A program made the position numbers and the translations under genes. 64,000 nt of DNA from positions 69,501-133,500 of the forward strand of contig RPFO01001922.1 in NCBI GenBank assembly GCA_009746045.1. The letters are read 5' to 3'. This DNA comes from Mesostigma viride. Its lineage: Eukaryota; Streptophyta; Mesostigmatophyceae; Mesostigmatales; Mesostigmataceae. Below are positions 44,801 through 53,483 of this stretch, in pieces; the stretch's first letter is position 1; the number at the start of each line of letters is the position of its first letter. Below the pieces are notes generated by a model. That model was not told the DNA's origin and did not search any database. It worked only from the letters and a program-made list of their open reading frames with translations.

Positions 44801-47800
44801 TGTCTGCTTCTCGCCCCGGTCTCGCTTACTCTCCCACTCCCGCTCCCACTCGGTTGCTGCTTGTCCCTTTGTAGCGCCAATCCCTCTCTGCCCTTGCCTC
44901 ACCCGTCCAGGCACAGCACTTGCCCTGTCCTGTCACAGCACTTGTCCCACACTTGCACCGCACTGGTCCTGGCCTGGCCTGGCACTGCTATTTCTTTATG
45001 ATGCTAGCCTACTCTAGTTAATGTCGGCACTCTCCTTTATCGTTCCTTATCTCGCAATCTTCTCACGTTATTCTCCTTTCTGCGTGCTCCCTTCTCACCA
45101 CACCCCGCGCGGTCCTCCCCCAGCCACGTTCCCTTGTTACTTAATTAAATAATAGACACGTTCCCTTGTTACTTAATTAAATAATAGACACGTTCCCTTG
45201 TTACTTAATTAAATAATAGACACGTTCCCTTGTTGCTTAATTAAATAATAGAAACGTTCCCTTGTTACTTACTGCCCATCATGTCTGGCCTCGCTTCCTG
45301 CTCATCTGGCCTTGCCACTTGCTCTCGATTCTGTGCCTTGTCTTTTTCCTTTGTTTACTTTTTGTTTGGTTGTGCCCTTCTCCAACTGCCACCACTCCAG
45401 CAAGATCACCTCCGGCTACCGACAGCAACCACCCCGGCCATGTGTCCGCCGACAACGCGGCAGCCATGGCCGCTTCTCACCCTCCAGAGACGAGACCAGA
45501 GACGAGCAATGAGCGGGATCCCCCTGCAATGGTGCTCCGGGTGCCATCGTTCACCGTCAAGCCGCCCATCCCCGCCACCAATGCCGTCACCTCCAGTCCT
45601 CCAGCCGTGGGGCGAGGGAGAGAGGAAGCCGCCGCGTCCGCCGCCACCACAGCAGCGACAACCGCAGCGGATCCCAGTAGGCTCGAGGGTGCCCTCTCTA
45701 CTGCCCTGCGGGAAGGTAACCCCGAGGGGGCAGGCGTCTCATCATCAACACCGTCAAGAAGGCCATCCTTCAGCAGGACATCCGCTCAACACAGGGCTGC
45801 TCCGCCATCATCCGCGTTGGCGTCCAGTACTGCGGCTGCCGAAGCAGTCACGACGGTCGTAAGCTCATCCGGGGCAGCGACTTCCCACGTCGACCCTGCC
45901 ATGAGTACAAGAGATGCGACAAGCGGGGTGAGAGCCGGCAAGGCGGCAGACGCTGGGCCCAACGCCGCTGCGATGATGCCCGCGGATACATCAGCGGTCC
46001 CCCCCGAGGCGCCAGGTCGCAGCGGTCTTGGCGCCAGCCAAGCAGCGCCGCAGCGCCGGCCAAGCGGGATACTGCCGTCATCGGGGAGGCAGTCGCTCTC
46101 TTCGTCCTTGGACAACTCATCATCATCATCTGTAACTGCAGGATCGGCGGCAGTCGCGGCGGGCAATCTTTCTCCAAGCCCATCGCCAGGGGGGGAACTG
46201 GCTAACTCTCAGCTTCAGGCAGCAGCGGCAAGCAGGCAAGGGAAGGAACGGATGGACCACCAAGGGAAAGAGAGGGTTGAGATGAATGCGGTTCCGTCCA
46301 CCGTCACCAGGGCCCCTGCGAGTGCCGTGCTCCCTCCCGCGTCACCCAGCGTGGCGGAGAACGGCCCGTTAGAAACCCCCGGTGCTGGCCCCGCGAGCAG
46401 GTGGGCATGGCAGACCGATGGCCAGGTGGGGTCGCCATCGCATCCAGGCGGCGCTGCATACTCGGGGAGGGAGCTACAGCTTATGGAGAGAGTCTCTCAG
46501 GATGTGGGCACGGGTGGTGACTTCTTGCATTCGGATGATATGGACGGGGGTCGTCGGGAGAGGGGGGTACATGGGGGCGCGTCTGCAAGCATTATCGATG
46601 AGGCGAACGTGCCTGGTGAAAGGATGACGGATGCCAGAATGATGGCCAATGGTGATGGCATCTTGGGCTCGGCACCGGCTCGTCCCATCGGCGCCTCAGA
46701 CTCCGCATTTGCGGGGGTGAACCAGGAATTGCGCACCGATGCTGTCGGTTCTGGCGCGTCTGTAACAGATGCAGGTAGCGGTGGCGGCGGGGCAGGGGCG
46801 GCGGGACAGATGGAGAAACATGGGGGGGTTATAGACGCAGCCGATGGTCAATCCGCACCAGGGAACTCATTGGTGGGTGCTAGTAGGGTAACGACGCAGA
46901 CGGGGGATCCAATGGGGCTTATCGCCGGTGGGGAAATGGGCAAGGGGCAGGGAAAGGGCGGCTTGAGGGAATCTGCGGCGGCGGTCGGCATGACTCTGCC
47001 CCCGGGGGCCGAGCCCTCGATGCGGTCCCTAATCCTGCCCGGATCTGCAGCGGGGGATGGGCAACCCCGCAAGGGCACCAATGGGGATGTGCTGGCGCGT
47101 AATGGTCGGAACAATCTGTCCTCTACCTCGCTGGCGGGCACCCCTGGTGGGTCCCCTGCCCCCCCGAGCAGCCCTGGGGGCGTGGCCTCGATCGCCAGTT
47201 CTAAACATAGCGGGGGTACCCTGATGGCGTCGCGCTCGAGGGAGGATGGGGCGTCCACGCCGGATGGTGGGTCCCCTATGTATACCTATGAATTGTACAC
47301 CGATGAAATGTATATAACCTATGAAAATGATACCTAATTAATATATATACCTATGAAACAGATACCTATGAAACGCATACCTATGAAATAGATACCCATG
47401 AAATAGATACCTGTGAAATAGATACGTGGGAAATAGATACCTGTGAAATAGATACCTGTGAAATATATGCCTAAGAGCTAGATATTTAAGAAATAGATAC
47501 ATATGAAGTATACGCCTATGTAGTTCTTTGACGTTGTGAGTTACTAGACGGTGTAGTTATATTTGCTTTTCTAGAAATCAAGCAAAATGGCTGGCTTGCG
47601 AGGAAGCATTGCCTAGAGGTTGGGATAGTGATCCTTGCGTGTGCTTGTTGACTAGGTTGATTATGCAGCCACGAGACGTCTTCAGTTACTCCAAGACATA
47701 TGGCACGAAACCAGTCTCCACCCTCATTATAACAGGGTTACCCACTTTCCAGCCTTGACCACTATTTACCCTCGTCCACTTCTTACCCTCATCCACTCCT

Positions 47801-47952
47801 TACCTATACCCTTGACCACTATCCACCCTTGTCCACTCTTCACCCCCGTCATTTCATCCTACTCCGCATGCAGCAACGCAAAGCGCAAGCTGGTTGTCCC
47901 ATTGACACCGTTGCATGAGATGGCACACGACCACCCACAACCCTCATACATG

Positions 47953-47988
<36 letters not shown>

Positions 47989-50900
47989 CATTACTCAGAA
48001 AACAGATGGCATAAAGTCATTTTCTACTCTCGTCATTTCGCCCTTACCCACTTAACTTTCTGCGTCACGTCACCCTTGTCCAACTGCAGCATCGAGAAGT
48101 GCGCGACGCATCGCCAGCGACAGCACCTCCAGCAAGCTGCCTACCAGCATGCTCGCCCTCACCGACCTCTACGCGGACCTCATAGCCCGCCTGCCCTCCT
48201 CCGTCACCTGCCAGCGATGCGCCACCGCCGTGCCCCTCGCCAATGTGTTCTCCCCTATGGGTTCCTTGCCGCCGTATGTGGTACCCTCCATCATCCCACA
48301 GTCATCAACCTCTGGAGGAGGAGGAGGATCGGGCTCGGATAATACCAGTCAGAACAGTAACGGCAGTGCTTATTATAATAACCCTAACAACCCCGCATTC
48401 TTTTCTTCTTCGTCGTTGTCCATGCCAGCGATCCAGGGTCCTGGGTCCGGCACATCCACCCCAGGGTACCCTGCGATAGCCAGTGAGCACTCCTCGGCCA
48501 GCTCACCAAAACATCGGCCGCACACGGGAGGACGCGTGACCGGTGCGCCGATTCTAGCATCCCCGCCGACCTCCGCCCGCAAGCCCACGTCCATCAGCGG
48601 TGGTGGGTTCGTCGCCAGTTATTCCACCGCCGGGGCTAATGCCAGCGGGGCCGCAAGCTCCCAAAGACCCCGTGCTAACGCTACTGCCGCCAGCGGAGGC
48701 ACCACGGTCATCGTGGGCGTGCCAAGTGGCGGCGCGGCGACGGTCCAGGAGGCGGAGCGCGACGGCTCAGGTCGCTATAACACTGGCGACCATGGAAATG
48801 CCCTTCTCGCCTCTGGGGCTGGCGGTGGCTCTTCTGGCATCCGGCGCCCGATGAGCGCCTACGTGGCGACAGATGTCGGCGTGCGGGCGTACCAAGGGCT
48901 CAGCCCCAACGCGGTGTTAGGGCTGGGGTCGCTGGCAGGGTTGTCGACAGGGGGAGGGGGGGAGGGGGAGCTATCCAGGGGGGGAAACAGGGACGGCGCC
49001 GGGGTGATGGTGTATGGGGGGGACCGGGGCGGGGGGGGGGGGGGGGCAGCAACCCACGAGCCCAGATGGTGGGGGGGCGTCGCGGTTGGGTGCGCCCAAG
49101 CCCCTGTCGCTGCAGTCACCTAGGTAATGGGTAGTGTACTTTTATGGTTGTATTCCGTGCATGCTACCTGATGTGTGCATGGATGGATAATGTACTTGTA
49201 CAGCGGACTTGTACAGCGGACTTGTACAGCGGACTTGTACAGCGGACTTGTACAGCGTACTTGTACAGCGTACTTGTACAGCGTACTTGTACAGCGTACT
49301 TGTACAGCGTACTTGTATAGCGTACTTGTACAGCGTACTTGTATAGCGTACTTGTACAGCGTACTTGTACAGTGTACTTGTATAGTTTACTTGTATAGCG
49401 TGCTTGTATAGTGGACTTGATAGGTGGGTCATGCCGTTGGTTGTTTGGTTGGGTCACAAGAGTGGGTCGGTGAAGGGCAATGCTTCCCCAGGTGTGCATA
49501 CATGATGTCCTTGATAAGTGCATGAACTCCTGCAGTGGGTTGCTCGGTTGCATGCATGGATTCCATGCATTGATGGATGGACTTATGCATGGATGCATGC
49601 ATGACCTTCTGAGGTGTCGCCATGGCAAGCAGCACATAGTAAAACTAGATGCTGCTAACCTGCCCTGGTACGCTGGGATGGTTGCTGGTTGGTTTGTTGG
49701 GGATGGTAGGTTCAAAAGACCTTCGATTGACGTGGCTCCACCCGCCAACGCATGTGCATGGATCGAAAATCTACATGGATGGATGTTAGGTATATCAAGC
49801 GGGTGCAGTGCTTGTTTGGAGTGGGCGTTATAGAAGGTTGTCCTGGGTGGTTCCCCATTGGGGGGTAGCTTCCCCAGGTAGGTAGGCATGGATGGATGAG
49901 CTCCTTGTTGTGTAGGACAGTGTATACAGTTGGGTGTTTACTCGGGATAATGGCATAGGTCCACCAGGTACGTGCCCGTGTTCGGCCCGATGCCTTGTCG
50001 ATCTAAACCAACAGTTTAGGGCCTAGCGTTTGGGGTTTGGGGTTTGGGGTTTGGGGTTTGGGGTTTGGGGTTTGGGGTTTGGGGTTTGGGGTTTGGGGTT
50101 TGGGGTTTAGGGTTTATCACATCAACAGTATGCTCGACAGATTGAGGATCTGAATCAGCTGTATGGACACAGCTGAAGACGAGAATGGGATGACAGCATG
50201 ACAAATAGGTTGTAGAAGTAACATGCAAAGTACGTAGGGGACCACAGGACCTAAGCTCTTGGATGCTAATGTTACCAAACTTTCGAAGCATGCCACAGCT
50301 TTTCAACGCACGAAGTAGTTAGGTGGCGGTTGGGTTCCAGACATATTGCGACAAACGTGGATACGATCACCAGCAGGCTCGACCTACCATGGTCCGGATT
50401 CTCCAGAATTCTGGCCCGCGCCGGTTGTCTAGTTGTCATGCTTTTGTCGTGCTAACTAACGTTGTGTATGTTGTATATGAGATTAGCAGACTATTCTGTG
50501 CTATGCCCTCGCACACGCCACACGAGTTCTTACTTATTGTCAACGAACTCAGGACTGCTGAAGTTTGCAGTTCTAGTGCGTTTAATAATGCTCATGTTTG
50601 TGATGCTAATGCTTTTTGTAATGTGCTTCTTGTTGCTCCTTGTTCCGGCTTGCCCCTTGCCATGAAACCAACGGTCACCCCAACTACCAATTATCACAAC
50701 ACCGACCATCTCCGTGAATGCAATGGCAACTGGGCTGGCATGGCAACCGCCGGGGCATCGCCAGGGGTAGCGCGCGGGCGTCATCTGCGGCGCCAGCACG
50801 TGAAGTCCGCGACATGTTCCTGTACGAGAAGGACCCCTGGATGGCGTTCAAGGGAGGGCCGCTGCAGCCCAAGCCCCCGCCCACGCAGCCGCCCCCGGTG

Positions 50901-51131
50901 CCCGGGATGAGGGAGCAAGCGGTGGCCTATTATAACTATGTCATGGAGGCCGCCGAGAACAAGCAAGCGGGAAGTGGGGCTGTCCCAGGCGGTGACCCGG
51001 GGGGCGGGGACATTGTTTTGTCTCCGAGGCCCCCGCCGGGGTATTATGCGGATGGGGATTGGTCGGTCGTGAGCGGCAAGTCGGCATCACCGGCGGGTCG
51101 GACCGTCGGAAAGCCAACGAAAGCTAACTAG
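29808..51131 (+). CDS. Large coiled-coil protein of unknown function (14 exons, about 1805 aa)
   Basis: Exons: 29808-30380, 32288-32420, 33686-33812, 35677-35843, 37836-37939, 38885-39005, 39948-40072, 40868-40994, 41990-42112, 43683-43801, 44102-44534, 45401-47266, 48090-49123, 50765-51131. Every junction keeps phase if one surplus G is assumed in the G run at about 49029-49044; without that, exon 13 stops at 49121-49123. Residues 1-190 are Ser/Ala-rich. About 190-280 hold an acidic stretch ([16 protein letters not shown]) and [13 protein letters not shown]. About 280-535 are strongly helical and coiled-coil ([34 protein letters not shown]). About 575-1350 are low-complexity Ala/Pro/Ser/Gly. 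Exon 13 holds [18 protein letters not shown] with a CxxC pair, and the C-terminus has [16 protein letters not shown] do not recognise the family. A structural or scaffold role is only a guess. Confidence 0.7.
30547..31488. repeat. Polypyrimidine (CCCT)n/(CCCTC)n tract of about 940 bp in intron 1
   Basis: Essentially only C and T on the coding strand for some 940 bp, in alternating CCCT and CCCTC units. Because the units lack stops, all frames on both strands appear open, and none is coding. The tract could form H-DNA or, on the opposite strand, G-quadruplexes. Confidence 0.95.
31716..32287 (+). repeat. Array of about six upstream echoes of exon 2 start
   Basis: The exon 2 start (CTGGAGAGCGACCTCAAGGG at 32288) is preceded by degenerate copies at about 31722, 31809, 31887, 31977, 32086 and 32176, each followed by a GC(T)TACTTACC- or ACCCCT-like filler. 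Spacing is roughly 80-110 bp. Some copies keep an AG in front (CACAG-CTGGA). Confidence 0.85.
32668..32900 (+). repeat. Downstream echoes of exon 2 end with (GGA)n expansion
   Basis: The exon 2 end (GCACTGGGTGATGAGGACGA followed by TGAACCAT and GTGAGT) recurs at about 32672-32700 with an intact ATGAACCATGTGAGT. It recurs again at about 32872-32893 after about 108 bp of pure GGA repeats (32763-32871). In frame the GGA tract would encode poly-Glu, but no splice phase requires it. Confidence 0.8.
33372..33610 (+). repeat. Upstream echoes of exon 3 acceptor and start
   Basis: The true acceptor region (CTTGCTTGCAGCCGGCCCC at 33676-33694) is preceded by GCTTGCAGCCGGCCCC at about 33384-33399 and GCTTGCAGCCGGACCC at about 33571-33586. 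Both keep a perfect TTGCAG acceptor. Confidence 0.85.
34046..34180 (+). repeat. Downstream echoes of exon 3 end and donor
   Basis: AGGCCCGTTTTCTCATGAAG followed by CGGCAGAGGTGAG is echoed at about 34048-34082 (GGCCCGCTTCCTGG...GAAGAGGTGAG) and again, weaker, at about 34143-34175. Confidence 0.75.
34228..34960. repeat. Minisatellite GAGGAGAGGACGGGAGAGGG, purine-rich, about 730 bp
   Basis: Unit of about 21-22 bp with recurring variants (GACGGG, GATGGG, GTCGGG). A longer block with GGTGGTGTGCGTGTGGTGGC appears at about 34205, 34780 and 34890, giving a higher-order pattern. Opposite-strand ORFs of up to 392 codons here are repeat artefacts. Confidence 0.9.
35053..35376 (+). repeat. Three upstream echoes of exon 4 start
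   Basis: The exon 4 start (GTGGTCAAGGCGCTGATGGA at 35678) is echoed at about 35060-35092 (GGCGCTGATGGAGGGCTCCA), 35222-35245 (GTGGCCAAGGCGCTGATGGA) and 35356-35372 (GTGGTCAAGGCGCTAGA). Confidence 0.85.
35844..36450 (+). repeat. Four downstream echoes of exon 4 end and donor
   Basis: ATGACGACCGTGCAGCAGCA...AAGAAGG plus GTGGGTGCGAC is repeated almost exactly at about 35899-35953 and 35998-36045. Weaker copies lie at about 36289-36338 (with a stop codon) and 36419-36445. The first two keep perfect donors; using them would lengthen exon 4. Confidence 0.9.
36487..37262. repeat. (CCCCTCT)n polypyrimidine tract of about 775 bp in intron 4
   Basis: Alternating CCCCTCT and CCCCCTCT units, almost pure C/T on the coding strand. 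ORFs of more than 300 codons on both strands are artefacts. Confidence 0.95.
38209..38283 (-). pseudogene. Decayed tRNA-Arg(ACG)-like sequence, plastid type
   Basis: On the minus strand, 75 nt with acceptor ends that pair (CGGGTGG with TTGCCCG, using G-T pairs) and a 7-nt anticodon loop CTACGAA with anticodon ACG (plus-strand CGT at 38246-38248). The 3' half (GGCTACGAACCACGG, TTCGAATCCCTCC) matches the plastid trnR-ACG consensus as I know it. The D-arm and two T-stem pairs are broken, so I call it a pseudo-tRNA, perhaps nuclear plastid DNA. It lies in intron 5 of the large gene. Confidence 0.5.
39060..39415 (+). repeat. Four downstream echoes of exon 6 end and donor
   Basis: The exon 6 end (AAGGACCTGACCGCCG plus GTGGGTGA) is echoed at about 39071-39092, 39240-39290 (a long copy including CATCGCGTCGCTGAGGGAAG), 39326-39346 and 39384-39408. 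Each copy has a GTGGGT-like donor or a one-base variant. Confidence 0.85.
39826..39872 (+). repeat. Upstream echo of exon 7 start
   Basis: GATGTCCATCTGAAAAAGGG plus AGAGATCT echoes the exon 7 start ATGTCCAGCTTAAGAAAGGA plus GAGATCT, about 118 bp upstream of it. Confidence 0.8.
40679..40712 (+). repeat. Upstream echo of exon 8 acceptor and start
   Basis: CCAGGGCCTGGACATCCAGT plus TGGCCCAG mirrors the true acceptor and exon 8 start CCAGGGCCTGGATGGGCAGG plus TGGCCCAG at 40864. The copy keeps its AG. Confidence 0.8.
41040..41200 (+). repeat. Two downstream echoes of exon 8 end and donor
   Basis: The exon 8 segment GCCGAGTTGCTGGGGACGGT...TTGAGCGACG plus GTGCGTGG recurs at about 41053-41106 (TTTGAGCGACGGTGTGTGG) and in part at about 41162-41197 (GCCGAGCTGCTGGGAATGGT). 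Confidence 0.85.
42150..43185. repeat. 49-bp minisatellite, about 21 copies, in intron 9
   Basis: The unit contains GGCGCGCATGGCCTCACGTG, GGGTTGCAGCGCGCATCC and TGTTTGTTTGT. Four copies lack one TGTT (45 bp). Copies are nearly identical. The unit has no stop codon in any plus frame, hence three overlapping spurious ORFs of 354-384 codons. The first, diverged unit starts 40 bp after the exon 9 donor. Confidence 0.95.
44728..44815. repeat. 15-bp tandem repeat (CAACCTGCTTGTCTG), about 5-6 copies
   Basis: Short minisatellite in intron 11 of the large gene. Confidence 0.85.
45125..45272. repeat. 32-bp tandem repeat, about 4.6 copies, in intron 11
   Basis: Copies starting at 45125, 45157, 45189, 45221 and 45253 contain CACGTTCCCTTGTTACTTAA and TTAAATAATAGA. 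Confidence 0.9.
47280..47520. repeat. 15-16-bp degenerate repeat (ACCTATGAAATAGAT) in intron 12
   Basis: About 14 diverged copies begin 14 bp after the exon 12 donor at 47266. They make the exon ORF appear to run on to 47337, but the spliced frame leaves at 47266. Confidence 0.8.
47869..47902 (+). repeat. Upstream echo of exon 13 acceptor and start
   Basis: TGCAGCAACGCAAAGCGCAA echoes the real TGCAGCATCGAGAAGTGCGC at 48085. An acceptor-like TGCAG is kept, but splicing there leads to a stop. Confidence 0.6.
49190..49425. repeat. 13-bp minisatellite (ACTTGTACAGCGT/G), about 17 copies
   Basis: Intron 13 of the large gene, with CGG- and CGT-type variant units clustered separately. The rest of intron 13 (49426-50764) shows only the telomere-like repeat at 50022 and the MITE-1 end at 50383. 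Confidence 0.9.
50022..50117. repeat. Interstitial telomere-like heptamers (TTTGGGG)n ending in TTTAGGGTTTA
   Basis: About 11 units of GTTTGGG, with two TTTAGGG-type units at the end. TTTAGGG is the telomere repeat of plants and many algae, and the G-for-A change is uniform. Confidence 0.8.
50383..50437 (-). mobile_element. MITE-1 end fragment in intron 13
   Basis: Reverse orientation of the MITE-1 terminus (TACCATGGTCCGGATTCTCC, then GGCCCGCGCCGGTTGTCT). Confidence 0.65.
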
Positions 51132-51499
51132 TTTGGCCAGCGCGTTCGTGTCCAGAATTCGATAACTACTCCTAGACGCAAGGCGCTAACGGTGCCAACG
51201 GTCAGACCGTGGGAACGCTTACGGAAGCGGAGTGTGGCGTGTTAACGTCCAGGTTTTCTTTTCGAAGTGACCCCAAATTAACCAGTACGTGCGTTGTTAT
51301 TATTAGATCACAAGGCTTGTAGGACTAGATAACTAGGCTGATGTAGTAAGGTTGTTGATACACGAAATTGTGGAGTGTAGGAGCAGGGTAATACTTTCAT
51401 ATGTACAGATTTGCATGGGCTATCAATCAGAGCCCTAGGCTCAGAATAACCAGGTGATTTCACATGATCTCTTTGATGTGCCAAGTCACCTGAGCTTCC

Positions 51500-51812
51500 G
51501 TGATGAAAAAAATTAATAAAATTATAACATGCCTCTGTTGGGGGGTCATGTAGCACACATTCCATGGACTGATTAATGGGCGTGGGTGGTGACTGAGCCG
51601 CGGGAATCTAATCTATGCTAGGCTAATCTAGTCTAACAATCCTAGCTACCTATCTAACGCCTCCTCGGCTTGGGGGGGGGTCCTGCCCACAGGTTGAACA
51701 GGCTCTGGGCATGGACAATGGTTTGCCATCTCCGCTTGTCCTGCATATAGCGGTCCAAGCGAGGGAGAGAGAGTACGTGAATGTGATGCTCAAACTAGCC
51801 AGGGGCTGGGCC
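51500..51812 (-). pseudogene. L1-like LINE ORF2 C-terminus and 3' end (second copy)
   Basis: Minus strand: KRRWQTIVHAQ, PPP-rich C-terminus, stop, a short AATC/TAATC-rich 3' UTR, GTGTGCTACATGACCCCCC and an A/T-rich tail at 51505-51530. Closely parallel to 15224-15540. Confidence 0.6.
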
Positions 51813-53027
51813 TGTAAGTTGTCTCACTTAACTCGCGTTATTTCATAACGCAATTTTTTGCGTTGTGAGGTTATAACGCAAAAAATTGCGTTGTTAACAT
51901 GGGGTTCAAACAACTATTTCCCAATAGTTTCCGGGTCAAAGTAGTAGTTTCCAAAGAAGTTTACAACCCTAAGATCCTGTAAAAAAATACCTAGGGGCAT
52001 CGGACAAGAATGCCAGAAGAACTAACAAGATGTACACCACCAAAGTTAGGGTACTTCATGAGGACGACGACGGCGATGGCGGACAGATCATGTGCGTATT
52101 TTCAACCGTAGTACGCAATTATCGCGTGCCCGCGACCTACGGAAGTGACATCGTGGCTTTATTTTCGATAATTTCGAGGCCTGATATGTTATGGCTGGTT
52201 AGATGCGCAGGTTTGGGATCTGTATAGGGCTTTCATGGCCTTGTTCTGGCGCTAAGAGCTCGTATCGACCTCCAGGGCCAAGTAGATATCTGCCGGCATT
52301 TTACTTCCACTATTATCAACGGACTTCTAATTTATATTTGCTGAAATGATATCGTAAGTCAATGTGTGGGGTAAATCGCAAGGATCGTGCTGCTCGGATC
52401 AACAATGTGGGAACGGCGTCAGGTCTGTTCGCCGGTGGGTTGCGCCTGCACGGGGCAGAGCGGAGATCGCTTGCCAACTGTGGGTCTATGAAGTGGAACT
52501 TAGTGCCACAGCGTGTCACATACTCAGTTACGTCTAATCCATCTGTTTCTCGTCTTGTTCTTGCAACAACGCTTCCTTCTCTGGCCACATTTGTGGGAAG
52601 AAGCACGCTCAGGTCACACGTTTTAGAGCTGCTGTCAGTCTGGTGCAGGCAAGCAACTGTTGTCTAGTTACACGTGGGAAATAGCTTTTTTACATGAAGT
52701 GCTTTTGTTTCTATGCCCATTTCCCACCATAAAGGGGCGTTTCTGTGCAAGGTTTGCGCCATATTGATTATTCTTCTCGGTATGCACGGTGCGCAGATTG
52801 CCACCAAATGTTACCATTTCTTTTGCCAATAGCTTACCACCATAGGGGTAAGAAATAGCTGGCAGTGCACGTTCTGGTTTACACCAATGCTTTTGTGCTT
52901 TCCGTGCATGTTTTTTTAACACAGAAAATGCCTTCCCCGTGTGTGCCTTCCTTGCGTCTCTAAGCCTACCACCCCCCAACCTTTTGCTTGTCCATGCACA
53001 TATCATACTGCATATATATTAAAAATC
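51813..53027. other. Intergenic stretch; no gene seen
   Basis: Two adjacent palindromes, AACGCAATTTTTTGCGTT at about 51849 and AACGCAAAAAATTGCGTT at about 51874, form a nested inverted repeat. Small ORFs near 52030-52230 and 52316-52667 have no recognisable features. Confidence 0.4.
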
Positions 53028-53347
53028 GGTCCGGCTGGACCTGGAGGGCCGGCTGGACCTGGAGGGCCAGCGGGCCCCATGGTCGGCGCGGACCTGGACG
53101 TCATATTGGCGTCAGCGCTTGTCGGTGGCGCTGACTCGGGCCATGGCGGACATCATGCTCCGCCGTACGCGGGCTGATTTTGCGGTGCAGCAGGGCTATT
53201 AGGTTCCTCCCGTTAGGCGTTTCCATTGGTCTTATCGTACTTCGTAGTATAGAGCTTTGACATGGCTCTGTATATAGGTTTATAGCTGGGCGTTTGCTTT
53301 GGTTTGAGTGATTTCACTCTGCTGTAAGTAATTATATTTTTAATATA
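53028..53347 (+). mobile_element. RLE-LINE family A, 3'-end fragment
   Basis: The last ~45 codons of the endonuclease ORF (RTRADFAVQQGY, stop at about 53200) and its 3' UTR, ending in TAATATATAT. The 5' end is truncated and has a small duplication of CGGCTGGACCTGGAGGGCC. It faces the next element tail to tail, forming a long palindrome. Confidence 0.85.
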
Positions 53348-53483
53348 TATTAAAAATATAATTACTTACAGCAGAGTGAAATCACTCAAACCAAAGCAAA
53401 CGCCCAGCTATAAACCTCTATACAGAGCCATGTCAAATCTCTATACTACGATAAGACCAATGGAAACGCCTAACGGGAGGAAC

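Noticed and set aside
50022-50117. True telomere or chromosome end
   Set aside because: Short array of variant units inside an intron with unique sequence and coding exons on both sides.
52316-52667. Opposing ORFs of 96 and 101 codons
   Set aside because: Overlapping on both strands, no motif, no splice context.
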